Positions 23,271 through 32,254 of a DNA stretch of 64,000 nucleotides are shown here, one piece after another. Both the position numbers and the translations under genes were made by a program. How positions within the stretch are numbered: the stretch's first letter is position 1; each line of letters begins with the position of its first letter. This stretch comes from Alkalihalobacterium chitinilyticum. Lineage in GTDB: Bacteria > Bacillota > Bacilli > Bacillales > Bacillaceae_F. Under the pieces are notes generated by a model. It was given only the letters and a program-made list of their open reading frames with translations. It searched no databases and was not told where the DNA came from. The stretch is taken from NCBI RefSeq assembly GCF_029028005.1, contig NZ_JAOTPO010000007.1:1-64000 (forward strand), written 5' to 3'.

Positions 23271-24263
23271 ATGAATAAATGGTTAAGTATTTTGTTTGAT
23301 AAAGTTGGGCTGTATTCCTTACATCGTAAAAAAAGTCTACAAACACAGTTCTGTCATGATGTCAGTTTGCAACCTTTTACAATAAACTCTGACCGGGCCT
23401 CCTTTTATCAATTGAATACAATTCCTGATGTTTTGTTTGAACTCACCGATCAAAACAACTATCTATTGGGTTCCTATAGCTATAATAGTCCTATTTATTC
23501 TGAAGATAAGGATAATAATATAGCAAAGGGAATGTGCTTCTTAAGTAAAAACGGTAAAGAACCTGTTCATGTCATTATTGTACATGGTTGGCGTTCTGAC
23601 AGTTTGAATAAATTTAAGTCAATATTCTTAAAGCAGATGCAAAAAAAAGAATTTAATGTCTATTTTCCGACCCTTCCCTATCATTTTGAGCGGGCATCTA
23701 ATAGTTTGTATAGTGGAGAGTATATGATTAGTGCAAACGTGTGCAGAACCATAACGGCTATCAGACAAGCAGTTGTAGAGATAAGGGCATTAATTCAGTG
23801 GTTAAAACAAAATAAAGGTGGAAAAGTAATCCTCATTGGTATCAGTTTAGGTGGGTATATTTCCAACCTGGTAAGTTTATACGAAAAAGAAATTGATGTG
23901 CTTGTTTCAGTTATGTACGCAAATAATCTTTCTTATGAAATTTGGCATACATCTATAGGGAAACACATTAAGGAAGATTTAGAGAGGAATAATTTTACAT
24001 ATGAGCAATTACAGGAGTGCTGGTCTATCCTTCGTGCAGATGAAGCAAAACCATTGGTATCAAAAGAAAAAATATTACTGATAAGTGGAAAATATGATCA
24101 GTATCTCACAGAACAAGATGCAAAAAATCTGTGGCTGGCTTGGGGGAAACCGCGGCGCCTTTTTTACCATTGTGGACATGCAGGAATACTATTTAATCGT
24201 AAGAAAATTGCTAAAGATACAATGAACTTCATTGAAGACTCTATTGCCAATGGAAGTGAATAA
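23271..24263 (+). CDS. Alpha/beta-hydrolase family protein
   Basis: The 330-residue product has VHVIIVHGWRSDSLNKF (oxyanion region), the nucleophile elbow GISLGG (about residue 196), an acid candidate in SGKYDQYL and a histidine in HCGHAGILF. This is a complete Ser-Asp-His set in the usual order. There is no signal peptide, so it should act in the cytoplasm on an ester, thioester or peptide-like substrate that cannot be named. ATG 23271 follows GAGGAG. It lies directly before the kinase gene (3-base gap), which suggests a role linked to signalling, such as making or destroying a signal; this is inference. Confidence 0.8.
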   Translation: MNKWLSILFDKVGLYSLHRKKSLQTQFCHDVSLQPFTINSDRASFYQLNTIPDVLFELTDQNNYLLGSYSYNSPIYSEDKDNNIAKGMCFLSKNGKEPVHVIIVHGWRSDSLNKFKSIFLKQMQKKEFNVYFPTLPYHFERASNSLYSGEYMISANVCRTITAIRQAVVEIRALIQWLKQNKGGKVILIGISLGGYISNLVSLYEKEIDVLVSVMYANNLSYEIWHTSIGKHIKEDLERNNFTYEQLQECWSILRADEAKPLVSKEKILLISGKYDQYLTEQDAKNLWLAWGKPRRLFYHCGHAGILFNRKKIAKDTMNFIEDSIANGSE

Positions 24264-24266
24264 ACG

Positions 24267-25745
24267 ATGTTGTTTTTATTTATTCTCCTGTGGGGGATAG
24301 CTTTAGTACTAATAATATTTGATCGAAATAGGCAGTCTACACGTTGGGCTAGTGTAACAGCTTTTGCTGGTGGTGCGGGAGGCCTGTCTGTTGTTATTGA
24401 AGAAAATATAAGACCACTTATGGCAGAAGTTATTCACAGGCAATATATGGACGGAACTCTTTTATTCCTTGAACATATGTTATCATTTGTTTCCCATTAT
24501 GTTACCCCATTTGCGTTCCTTGTCTTTTCCATTGTGTATTCTGAACTTTTAATTAATAAAAGGGAAAAATATTTAAAGGTAGTTCTTATTTTACCAACCT
24601 TAGCAATGGGTATTTTCTTTCCTGTTTATCCAAATTTAGTAGTTCCCTATGCCGTCGCTAGTTTGTGGGTAATACCCTATATTCTATGTGGCGTTGTGTT
24701 ACTTGTATATGCGTTTATTCAGGAACAGCATCCATCCAAAAAACGTCAACGGCTTTTAGTTAATTTAGCCTTTATCCCAGCCATAACCTTTGGATTATTC
24801 ACTAACTACATTTTGAGAATTCTGAATATTGATGATGTTTGGAGATATAATTATTGGATTGTTTTCTTTGCGACAATTGTTTTTATCTTAGGTCTAATAG
24901 GTTATGGTTTTATGGGATTAAAACTTCAAGTACAACGGCAGGAATATACAGTGCCCGAAGTGCATTCAGGAACTACTTTATTAAATCATGTAATTAAAAA
25001 CGATATCATAACTATGATTGAAATAGAAGATTTGATAAAAGAATTAGAAACTCTAAAATCAAATGATCTTAACTGTACGAATTGCAACTACCTCAGTCAA
25101 TTAATTTTTAATTGGGCAGAAAGAGAACGAAAGAAGTTAGCTAGTGATATTCATGACTCTTTTCTTCAGGATATTATTATCGTGAAAAGAAAAATTGAAG
25201 GAGTAAAGCAAGCAGCTTCAAAGGAACAACCTGCTTTAGAAAATAAAGTAACAGAACTAGAAGAAGAAATTTTAGATATCCTGTTTAGTATGAGGGAGAC
25301 ATGTCAAGAATTAGCACCACCACTTCTAGGAGAAACAAGTCTTGAAAATTCGTTACAAGAGTTAGAAGAAAAATTTAAATTACGTTGTAACAGCAATCTT
25401 ACTATTACCGTTGTTGATAGTCAAAATCAGTTGATAAACAATGAATATAAATTAGTCGTCTACCGTATCGTTCAAGAGTTATTAAATAATGCGATCAAAC
25501 ACTCAAAAGCTAGAGAAGTAACTATTTCCATTAGAATTAATTACGATGAGCTGAAATTATCTTATCAAGATGATGGTGTAGGCACTGATTTTAATATAAT
25601 AAATACAGATCAGAAGAAAATAGGTTTAATAGGGATGGCAGGTCGAGTTCATGGGGTAGGCGGGCAAATCAATTTTAAATCTAAACCAAATCGAGGCATG
25701 AGCGTCCAGATGGATATTCCGTTGAAAGTAAGTAACTTATGTTAG
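24267..25745 (+). CDS. ComP-like membrane sensor histidine kinase
   Basis: The 492-residue product has an N-terminal membrane part of about seven helices (residues 1-215). The cytoplasmic kinase has the HisKA_3 H-box RKKLASDIHDSFLQDIII (about 295), N-box VQELLNNAIKHSKAREVT and G-boxes DDGVGTDFN and IGLIGMAGRVHGVGGQINF. The NarL-class H-box and polytopic sensor match ComP and DegS relatives. CTNCNYL (about 272) is a Cys pair near the membrane exit. It is co-transcribed with the hydrolase before it and the response regulator after it. The ligand is unknown; no ComX/ComQ genes lie here. Confidence 0.85.
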   Translation: MLFLFILLWGIALVLIIFDRNRQSTRWASVTAFAGGAGGLSVVIEENIRPLMAEVIHRQYMDGTLLFLEHMLSFVSHYVTPFAFLVFSIVYSELLINKREKYLKVVLILPTLAMGIFFPVYPNLVVPYAVASLWVIPYILCGVVLLVYAFIQEQHPSKKRQRLLVNLAFIPAITFGLFTNYILRILNIDDVWRYNYWIVFFATIVFILGLIGYGFMGLKLQVQRQEYTVPEVHSGTTLLNHVIKNDIITMIEIEDLIKELETLKSNDLNCTNCNYLSQLIFNWAERERKKLASDIHDSFLQDIIIVKRKIEGVKQAASKEQPALENKVTELEEEILDILFSMRETCQELAPPLLGETSLENSLQELEEKFKLRCNSNLTITVVDSQNQLINNEYKLVVYRIVQELLNNAIKHSKAREVTISIRINYDELKLSYQDDGVGTDFNIINTDQKKIGLIGMAGRVHGVGGQINFKSKPNRGMSVQMDIPLKVSNLC

Positions 25746-25757
25746 AAGGTGAAAAGC

Positions 25758-26402
25758 ATGATTACTATTCTTGTTGTAGACGATCATTCAATCGTTGGAG
25801 AAGGGACTAAGACCTTATTAGAAAGTGAACCGGATTTTCGTGTAGACTTTTTTGGGTCAAGTACAGAAGCTATTAATATAATTAGAGAAAAAAAACATGA
25901 CGTCTATTTGCTAGATTTAGATATGCCTGAAATAAGCGGTATCCTATTAACGAAAGAGATATTAAATAAGAATTCAGAGGCGAAAGTACTCATTTACACC
26001 GGACATGATCTTTCAAGCCATTTTAACTATTTGGTTCAAGAAGGTGTTTCAGGGTTCGTAAGTAAATCGAGTTCAACGCAACAGCTTATCCGTACTATAA
26101 GAGGGATAATTGATGGACAAGCTGTTATTCCATTAGAGTTATTGTACGAGCTAAGGCGAACGCAAAATAATAAATATACAGAAATTGGAAGAGGAATAAA
26201 TCTTACTGAAAAAGAAGAAGAAATTTTAATGAAGGTTGCTGAAGGATTAACGAATGAAAAGATTGCTGAAGATATTTTTATGAGTAGAAGAACTGTAGAA
26301 AGACATTTAACTAATATTTTCAAGAAGCTGAATGTCAGTTCTAGAGTTGAAGTGATTGCTAAAGCAAGATTGCTTGGTATGATACCAGAGGTTATCAGAT
26401 AA
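25758..26402 (+). CDS. ComA-like LuxR/NarL-type response regulator
   Basis: The 214-residue product has a receiver domain (ILVVDDHSIVGEGTKTLLES, phospho-acceptor Asp in YLLDLDMPE, Thr in LIYTGHD, Lys in FVSKSSS). The C-terminal LuxR helix-turn-helix is LTEKEEEILMKVAEGLTNEK, then MSRRTVERHLTNIFKKLNV. It is the partner of the kinase 12 bases upstream. I chose ATG 25758 with AAGGTG before it; the GTG at 25749 overlaps that site. A likely target is the tandem AGGATAG promoter of its own operon, and perhaps the neighbouring bacteriocin genes. Confidence 0.85.
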   Translation: MITILVVDDHSIVGEGTKTLLESEPDFRVDFFGSSTEAINIIREKKHDVYLLDLDMPEISGILLTKEILNKNSEAKVLIYTGHDLSSHFNYLVQEGVSGFVSKSSSTQQLIRTIRGIIDGQAVIPLELLYELRRTQNNKYTEIGRGINLTEKEEEILMKVAEGLTNEKIAEDIFMSRRTVERHLTNIFKKLNVSSRVEVIAKARLLGMIPEVIR

Positions 26403-26823
26403 AAAGAGAGAACGGACACTATAATAACAAGTAGGGCTACATTTCTGTACAGGGATATAAGCCTGTTTAGTTAAGTCAATATGTATATCCACCACCACAA
26501 CTATAGATGTAGGTGTAACCTAAAAAATCTGCACAATTTAGTAGTTAATGCGTTTTAATCCTATCCTAAACGAATGTCAGCATCCTATTGTGTTTAAAAG
26601 GCGCCTGGTTAGATACTAGAGCTAGAAAAATAAAATAAACAGGGCTAAGTCTAGGTGTGATAAGGACTTCAACTTATCATTGTGACTATAGAATAGTTTA
26701 AAAAGATCGACGTTAAGTATAGAGCTGAAATGATGATGCAAGGGCGGAAGCTGGGGATAATAGCTTAGGTGTTAGCTGAGAGATTAGAAATGGGAAGAAC
26801 ATGAGATAAAGAAATTATATCCG

Positions 26824-26859
26824 TAGTCCTGCTCTATGATAGGTAGAGTAGGTCTTTTT
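26824..26859 (+). terminator. Terminator-like hairpin
   Basis: TAGTCCTGCTCTA and TAGAGTAGGTC pair imperfectly and are followed by TTTTT. It points along the plus strand about 420 bases after the response regulator gene, so it would end a long 3' region or a separate small RNA. Confidence 0.45.
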
Positions 26860-26970
26860 GCAAGGTGTTTTTCATTTCATTTCGATAGTAAAAGAAGGTT
26901 TTAACAAACAATCGTTCAGGAAATCCTCTAATTGGACTTTAAGAAGGTATGAAAGATGTATTAAGTTATC

Positions 26971-27010
26971 GTTCCGAGAGAGTAGAAGGTGTTTGCTACT
27001 TTCTCGGAAC
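26971..27010. terminator. Strong hairpin after the bacteriocin gene
   Basis: GTTCCGAGAGAGTAG (26971-26985) and CTACTTTCTCGGAAC (26996-27010) form 15 bp with one wobble pair. It lies 16 bases beyond the stop of the minus-strand peptide gene at 27027 and probably ends or stabilises that mRNA. Confidence 0.6.
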
Positions 27011-27026
27011 TGTATAAGTATCTCTT

Positions 27027-27227
27027 CTAGACTCTTACACCACCACTTAGGTTCCAATTTGGAGCTGTTGGTGAAGTAGGTGTGCTTTTTTTATTTTTAT
27101 GATTATTCTTTGCTGATTCGTACAAATATCCTGCACCTACACCTACACCAGCAACTATCAAATAAGGCCAAATGCCGCCATTAACATCCATTAATTCTTC
27201 GTTATCCATTAATACTAAAGATTTCAT
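27027..27227 (-). CDS. Double-glycine leader peptide, bacteriocin candidate 1
   Basis: The 66-residue precursor starts MKSLVLMDNEELMDVNGG, a classic double-glycine leader. The mature part of about 48 residues begins IWPYLIVAGVGVGAGYLYES, with GxxxG-like spacing in a hydrophobic helix, and ends in a basic then Ser/Thr/Pro-rich tail (NNHKNKKSTPTSPTAP). No Cys occurs, so an unmodified class II bacteriocin or a secreted signal peptide is likely. AAGGAG precedes the ATG; a GTG one codon upstream is possible. The C39 exporter at 28103 is the expected processing enzyme. Confidence 0.75.
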   Translation of the reverse strand: MKSLVLMDNEELMDVNGGIWPYLIVAGVGVGAGYLYESAKNNHKNKKSTPTSPTAPNWNLSGGVRV

Positions 27228-27241
27228 CACGAGATACTCCT

Positions 27242-27655
27242 TTATTGTTTGATTTTAAGACCAGAGTCTGTTCTTTTTCTTATATGATATAAAAATATAT
27301 CCATAAACATTGTAATAAGTATTAAAACCCAAATTAAAATATATTGATTGTATACATCTATAGAGATATTTCCATATAAGATAAAGGATCCCAACCAAGC
27401 TGGAATAATACAAATTAAAGTTGTAAACATATAAATGACTTCAACACGATTATTCTTGGACAGATGAAAGATATTACCCACATTTGCCAAACCTACTTTT
27501 AAAAATGATGCATTGACATGGCGGTAAATTAAGAAAAGGGTTGTAAATGTGTCAATCTTAAAAGCATTTAACTTATTATAAAAAACTATAATAAGAAATG
27601 TAGTGAAAATAACATATAGTAAATTAAATAATATGATTTTGTTTTTCGTTTTCAT
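27242..27655 (-). CDS. Small polytopic membrane protein, immunity candidate
   Basis: The 137-residue protein has about four hydrophobic segments (IILFNLLYVIFTTFLIIVFY near the start, FTTLFLIYRHV, MFTTLICIIPAWLGSFILY, YILIWVLILITMFMDIFLYH) and a basic C-terminus. It lies between the two leader-peptide genes on the same strand, 15 bases before the second. Genes of this type and place often encode bacteriocin self-protection. No named immunity family was recognised. Confidence 0.65.
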   Translation of the reverse strand: MKTKNKIILFNLLYVIFTTFLIIVFYNKLNAFKIDTFTTLFLIYRHVNASFLKVGLANVGNIFHLSKNNRVEVIYMFTTLICIIPAWLGSFILYGNISIDVYNQYILIWVLILITMFMDIFLYHIRKRTDSGLKIKQ

Positions 27656-27691
27656 GCTGTTTTATTCTTGTTACAGATTCTTTCAAAGTGA

Positions 27692-27904
27692 TTATCTAGT
27701 CCAATCATAAATTTCTCGACCGGCCGCAAATCCACCAGAAGCCCATGCAGCTGTTTTCGCAATTGTTGCTTGCCCTTGTGGGGTTTTTGTCCAAGCATGA
27801 ACAATCCCTGCTGCTAACCTTATAGTAATTGGATTGATAACCGCCCCTCCATTTAATTCAAGCATTTCCTCGTTACCTAGTGACTTCATACCTTTAATTT
27901 CCAT
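27692..27904 (-). CDS. Double-glycine leader peptide, bacteriocin candidate 2
   Basis: The 70-residue precursor has leader MEIKGMKSLGNEEMLELNGG with the cut expected after GG. The mature part of about 50 residues is AVINPITIRLAAGIVHAW, then TKTPQGQATIAKTAAWASGG and FAAGREIYDWTR. It contains alternating small residues and an SGGFAAG glycine motif. The pair of short GxxxG-like peptides suggests a two-component bacteriocin, but each could act alone. ATG 27904 has AAGGAGG six bases before it. The promoter should lie in 27905-28102, which also serves the divergent exporter. Confidence 0.75.
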   Translation of the reverse strand: MEIKGMKSLGNEEMLELNGGAVINPITIRLAAGIVHAWTKTPQGQATIAKTAAWASGGFAAGREIYDWTR

Positions 27905-27932
27905 ATAAATCCTCCTTAAAATTAAATTTATG

Positions 27933-28036
27933 TGAGAAGCGCTTCTCAAAATCTACATTATCCTATAACGTTTATTCCTTCAACGAAATCAACTGTCGGA
28001 ATAACGCCGAGATTTGTCGGAGTACCGACATCAAAA
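27933..28036. promoter_or_regulatory. Divergent control region of the bacteriocin locus
   Basis: TGAGAAGCGCTTCTCA (27933-27948) is a perfect 16-bp palindrome next to the bacteriocin ribosome site. Further right, TGTCGG-AGTA-CCGACA and two more TCGG motifs cluster between 27990 and 28036. The region separates the minus-strand peptide genes from the plus-strand exporter and is the natural place for shared operators. Confidence 0.45.
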
Positions 28037-28102
28037 GTCGGTTACATATATAGGTTCATTTTGTAAATTTATATTAAAACAAATTTAGTTGTGAGGATAA
28101 TT

Positions 28103-30292
28103 ATGTTTAAAAAATACCATTGTATCAAACAACATGACGAAAAAGACTGTGGCGCAGCATGCCTTGCTACGATTTCCCACCATTATAGTTTAAAAGTTCC
28201 AATAACAAAAATTAGAGAAGTTGCCGGTACTGATAAACAAGGGACGAACGCTTTAGGTATAGTTAAAGCAGCCGAACACCTAGGCTTTACAGCTAAAGGG
28301 GTTAAAGGTGATGCTGAAGCTTTTTTTTCTGATTTCCCACTTCCTGCGATTGCCCATGTTGTCATTGATCAGACTCTTCTCCATTATGTCGTAATCCATA
28401 AAATAACAAAAAAACAGGTCATCATCGCAGATCCTGCTAAAGGTATTATTATGTATACTCCAGAGGAGTTTTTTCAAATCTGGACGGGTGTACTTATTTT
28501 AATGGTACCGACACAAAGGTTTGAGAAGGGTGATGAAACGAAAGGGCTTTTCTCGCGCTTTTTTCATTTGTTAAAGCCTCAAAAATATTTATTCATGCAA
28601 ATTTTTCTAGCCTCTATCTTATATACGATCCTTGGAATTGCCGGGGCATTTTATTTTCAATTATTGATCGATGAAGTACTAGCTTTTAATTTAGAAAAAA
28701 CACTACATATTATTTCAATTGGGGTCATTGTTCTCTATACCTTTAAAGTATTGTTAGATGCATTTCGGTCTTATTTATTATTACATATTAGTCAGAAGTT
28801 AGATGTAAGTCTGATTTTAGGGTACTATCAGCATGTTTTGTCGTTACCAATGAATTTTTTTGGAACGAGAAAAGTGGGGGAAATTATTTCCCGTTTGATG
28901 GATGCTTCTAAAGTTCGTGAAGCCATTTCAGGAGCAACTCTAACAATTGTATTAGATACAATAATGGTAATTATTGGTGGGATTATACTTTATACGCAAA
29001 ATGCGTTTTTATTCGGTATTACCATTATTTTGGTTCCTATTTATTTAGTTATAGTTTGGGCTTTTCGGAAACCGTTCGAAAAAGTTAATCGCAGAGAAAT
29101 GGAAGAGAATGCGCAATTAACCTCTTATTTAGTAGAATCATTAAACGGTATTGAGACAGTCAAAGCCTATAATGCAGAACGACTAGCTAATCTACAAACA
29201 GAAACAAAATTTATTAAGTTACTAAGAAGTATCTTTAAGCATGGAATGATTGATAACTTCCAATCCGCACTGAAAAATTACTTACAGCTAGCAGGTGGAA
29301 TTGTCATCTTATGGGTTGGTTCATACCAAGTTATTCAAGGTAATATGACTGCTGGCCAACTAATTGCCTATAATGCTTTGCTTGCTTATTTCCTAACGCC
29401 ATTACAAAATTTAATTAATTTACAGCCAATGCTCCAATCCGCAGTTGTTGCATCAGAACGTTTAGGGGAAATTTTGGATCTAGAAACTGAAGCGGACAAG
29501 CATAAAGGGAAAAAAATTGAGCCAGAAAACTTAACAGGTGATCTCCAAATAAAAAATCTCGATTTTCGCTACGGTACCCGTGAATTAATTTTAAAAAATA
29601 TTAATTTAACGATTAAAAATGGTGAGAAAATTGCTTTTGTTGGCGAAAGTGGATCAGGGAAAACAACTTTAGCTAAGCTGCTATTAAATTTTTATCAGCC
29701 AGAAAAAGGAGAAATCTTTATTAGCGATATCAATATTCAAGATCTTGATTTTCAAAAATTGAGAGAAAGAATTGCGTATGTATCACAAGACAACTTTTTC
29801 TTTAGTGGGACGATCGAAGAGAATTTATCTTTAGGTTTAGATCAGAGATCAACACTGGAAGATATTATTGAAGCTGCCAAAATAACCAAAGCGCATGATT
29901 TTATTAATCAACTTCCGCTTCGTTATAACACGATTTTAGAAGAAAATGGCGCCAATTTATCAGGAGGACAACGTCAACGCTTATCAATTACAAGGGCAAT
30001 ATTAAAAAAGCCAGATATCTTAATTTTAGATGAGGCTACGAGTAATTTAGATTCAATTACTGAAAAGGCAATATCAGAAACGATTGATGACTATTGTAAA
30101 GGGATTACTACAATTATTATTGCCCATAGGCTTAGTACTATTATGAAGTGTGACAAGATTTGTGTGATTGAGCATGGTGAAATTATTGAAATGGGAACAC
30201 ATGATGAATTGATGAGTATATCTGGACGTTACAGACAGCTTTGGGAAAATCAATTACCAGAGATACAAACTCATCAATTGGTCATGCAATAA
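28103..30292 (+). CDS. Bacteriocin ABC exporter with C39 leader peptidase (PCAT)
   Basis: The 729-residue product has three domains. Residues 1-135 are a C39 cysteine peptidase with QHDEKDCGAACLATI (catalytic Cys), LLHYVVIHKI (His) and IADPAKG (Asp). Residues about 160-440 hold six membrane helices. Residues about 475-725 are the ATPase with GESGSGKTT, LSGGQRQRLSITRAI and DILILDEATSNLDS. Such exporters cut double-glycine leaders and pump out the peptide. ATG 28103 follows GAGGATAATT. It is divergent from the peptide genes and its 3' end lies 11 bases before the accessory gene. Confidence 0.95.
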   Translation: MFKKYHCIKQHDEKDCGAACLATISHHYSLKVPITKIREVAGTDKQGTNALGIVKAAEHLGFTAKGVKGDAEAFFSDFPLPAIAHVVIDQTLLHYVVIHKITKKQVIIADPAKGIIMYTPEEFFQIWTGVLILMVPTQRFEKGDETKGLFSRFFHLLKPQKYLFMQIFLASILYTILGIAGAFYFQLLIDEVLAFNLEKTLHIISIGVIVLYTFKVLLDAFRSYLLLHISQKLDVSLILGYYQHVLSLPMNFFGTRKVGEIISRLMDASKVREAISGATLTIVLDTIMVIIGGIILYTQNAFLFGITIILVPIYLVIVWAFRKPFEKVNRREMEENAQLTSYLVESLNGIETVKAYNAERLANLQTETKFIKLLRSIFKHGMIDNFQSALKNYLQLAGGIVILWVGSYQVIQGNMTAGQLIAYNALLAYFLTPLQNLINLQPMLQSAVVASERLGEILDLETEADKHKGKKIEPENLTGDLQIKNLDFRYGTRELILKNINLTIKNGEKIAFVGESGSGKTTLAKLLLNFYQPEKGEIFISDINIQDLDFQKLRERIAYVSQDNFFFSGTIEENLSLGLDQRSTLEDIIEAAKITKAHDFINQLPLRYNTILEENGANLSGGQRQRLSITRAILKKPDILILDEATSNLDSITEKAISETIDDYCKGITTIIIAHRLSTIMKCDKICVIEHGEIIEMGTHDELMSISGRYRQLWENQLPEIQTHQLVMQ

Positions 30293-30303
30293 AGGGTGAT
30301 GAT

Positions 30304-31974
30304 ATGAGAGAAGTGATAAAAAACATAAACGAAATATCAGATAGTAGAGAAGTACTTGAGTCTAAACCACATCCTTTTGTGCCAATTTTTATTTCTATTT
30401 TTGTGTTATTACTCATATCTTTACTACTCTGGTCGTATATTGGGGAGTTTGACCGTGTTGCCAAAGCAACAGGGGTGGTGCGACCGAATGATAGGGTTAG
30501 TACTGTTCAACCCACTATTTCTGGACGAGTAGAAGAGGTGCATTACCAAGAAGGGCAGCAAGTAACTAAGGGTGATATCTTATTTACAATAAATCAGGAA
30601 GAACTAAAAATGGAATTGCAAAATCGTCAACTGGATTTACAGCAAGTAAAAGATGAAATTGAGTTATTAAAAAACTACAGAGAAAGCATAGAGCGAAAAG
30701 AAAATTTATTTAGTAGTGAATTAGGTAAGGAAAAAGATTACTCCGATTTAGTTGAGCAGTACTTACTAACGGTTCAGACGATTAAAGCTGACTATGCTGG
30801 AACCATAAATGAATTGGATAAGCATCGAAAGGAGCTTAGCTATTCATTACAATTAGTAGAAGTTAATATGAAGGATAATCAGAACAATTATAAACAAGTA
30901 TTAAAAGAATACGAGTTTGAAAGGCAAGGGCTCAAAAAAGAAATTGCTAGGATCGAAACAGAACTTGCTAATGAAAAAAAACTAAAATCATCCATTGAAA
31001 AAAAGAAGTTAGACCTACCTGAGTCAGATCAACAAAGGCACTCTCAATTTATATCTTTCCAAACAAAATACGAAAAACTGTTGGCTGTCTCTAGTGAGCA
31101 TAAGAGATCTTACGATAATTTAAAAGAAACAGAAGGGATCTCACAGGAACAAATTAATCAAGCAAAAACTCAATATGAAGTTTCGTTATTAGAGGTAGAA
31201 ACCTTTATTAATGATACATTATTTTTAGTCATTAATAGAATTAATGAATTAGAGTCACAGCTTCAGGAATTAACGAATAAATTGCTTTATTTAAACGATA
31301 TACAACAAGTAAAAGTAAACAATGATGCTCACGTGACTCAAAAAGATCAATTAGGTGATCAACAAAAAAACTTAGTACAACAAGAGCAGTCACTAATCGA
31401 AATGAAAGAGTTAGCATTACAAAAGCTGGAAAAAGATAAGATAGTCGAAATAAATTCGACTTTAGCTGGACAAGAAAATGAGAGAGATGCTTTAGAAGAA
31501 ACGATTGACCAGTTAACAATGGCGGTTGAAAACGCGGAAATCACGGCTCCTATTAGCGGCACGATTAATGTATTAAAGGAAATGAACGTTGGAGAGGTTA
31601 TTCAACCGGGTGAAAGTATTTTGTCTATTATCCCCCAAAATGAATCCAAATATAAAATGATGATTGCAGTGCCTAACCACGAGATCGGAAAAATTGCTGT
31701 AGGGAATGAAGTGAATTTTCATTTTTCTGCGTTTCCAAAGCAAAATTATGGACATTTAAAGGGAGAGATCACTTCAGTAAGCTCTGATTCGACTATTCAG
31801 CAAGATGGCCTTAGTTATTATACCGTGGAAGCCACCATTATTAATGAACCACTTGTTAATAGAAAAGGCGAGCAAGGCGAAGTTAGAATAGGCATGACTT
31901 CAGAAGTATTTGTTGTAACCGAGACCACAAAAGTCTTTCATTATTTACTTGAAAAAATAAATTTAAGAGACTAG
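30304..31974 (+). CDS. HlyD-family bacteriocin export accessory protein
   Basis: The 556-residue product has a short cytoplasmic N-terminus, one membrane helix (FVPIFISIFVLLLISLLLW) and a split lipoyl-like domain (RVEEVHYQEGQQVTKGDILF near residue 75, then APISGTINVLKEMNVGEVIQ near 420) around a long Glu/Lys/Gln coiled coil. This is the layout of LcnD/MesE-type partners of bacteriocin exporters, but the coiled coil is longer than usual. ATG 30304 follows AAGGGTGATGAT, just after the exporter stop. No TolC exists in Gram-positives, so the coil probably spans the wall zone. Confidence 0.85.
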   Translation: MREVIKNINEISDSREVLESKPHPFVPIFISIFVLLLISLLLWSYIGEFDRVAKATGVVRPNDRVSTVQPTISGRVEEVHYQEGQQVTKGDILFTINQEELKMELQNRQLDLQQVKDEIELLKNYRESIERKENLFSSELGKEKDYSDLVEQYLLTVQTIKADYAGTINELDKHRKELSYSLQLVEVNMKDNQNNYKQVLKEYEFERQGLKKEIARIETELANEKKLKSSIEKKKLDLPESDQQRHSQFISFQTKYEKLLAVSSEHKRSYDNLKETEGISQEQINQAKTQYEVSLLEVETFINDTLFLVINRINELESQLQELTNKLLYLNDIQQVKVNNDAHVTQKDQLGDQQKNLVQQEQSLIEMKELALQKLEKDKIVEINSTLAGQENERDALEETIDQLTMAVENAEITAPISGTINVLKEMNVGEVIQPGESILSIIPQNESKYKMMIAVPNHEIGKIAVGNEVNFHFSAFPKQNYGHLKGEITSVSSDSTIQQDGLSYYTVEATIINEPLVNRKGEQGEVRIGMTSEVFVVTETTKVFHYLLEKINLRD

Positions 31975-32054
31975 TATTTGCGGTTAAAAAATGACCAATT
32001 ACCGCCACATATTTTCTGGGTAGTAACTTCCGATCAGAAGAAAAGCAGTGTATG

Positions 32055-32201
32055 AAGTTGATAATAAATAGACTGAAGTTGAAAATAAAAGGCATAAAGT
32101 TGAAAATAAATAGACTGAAGTTGAAAATAAAAGGCATAAAGTTGAAAATAAATCGGCTGAAGTTGAAAATAAACAGGCTGAAGTTAAAATTTAATGACCC
32201 G
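32055..32201 (+). repeat. 21-bp tandem array 2 (7 units)
   Basis: The variable parts in order are TAGACTG, AGGCATA, TAGACTG, AGGCATA, TCGGCTG, CAGGCTG and TGACCCG; the last core is degenerate. The flank before it (CAGAAGAAAAGCAGTG) matches the flank of array 1. The end TGACCCGAAATG also matches array 1. Confidence 0.9.
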
Positions 32202-32254
32202 AAATGCATGAAAAGGATTCAAAGTTAAAAGATAACGCCTATGATGCATTAGAA

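Larger units (their letters stand above)
26403..27026. other. 624-base non-coding stretch before the bacteriocin genes
   Basis: No convincing gene is present; the longest frames lack ribosome sites. The reverse 9-mer CTATCCTAA (26561) matches the putative operator at 23198. A terminator-like hairpin is at 26824 and a strong hairpin at 26971. The segment 26620-26820 is rich in AG, has no repeats and could be a transcript leader or a decayed element. Confidence 0.4.

Noticed and set aside
26620-26700. Resemblance of this stretch to a Cas9 tracrRNA (TAGAGCTAGAAA, then AAAATAA, then AACTTATCA)
   Set aside because: Only short AT-rich words agree, partly to an artificial linker of laboratory guide RNAs. 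There is no repeat array, no cas gene and no conserved stem order.
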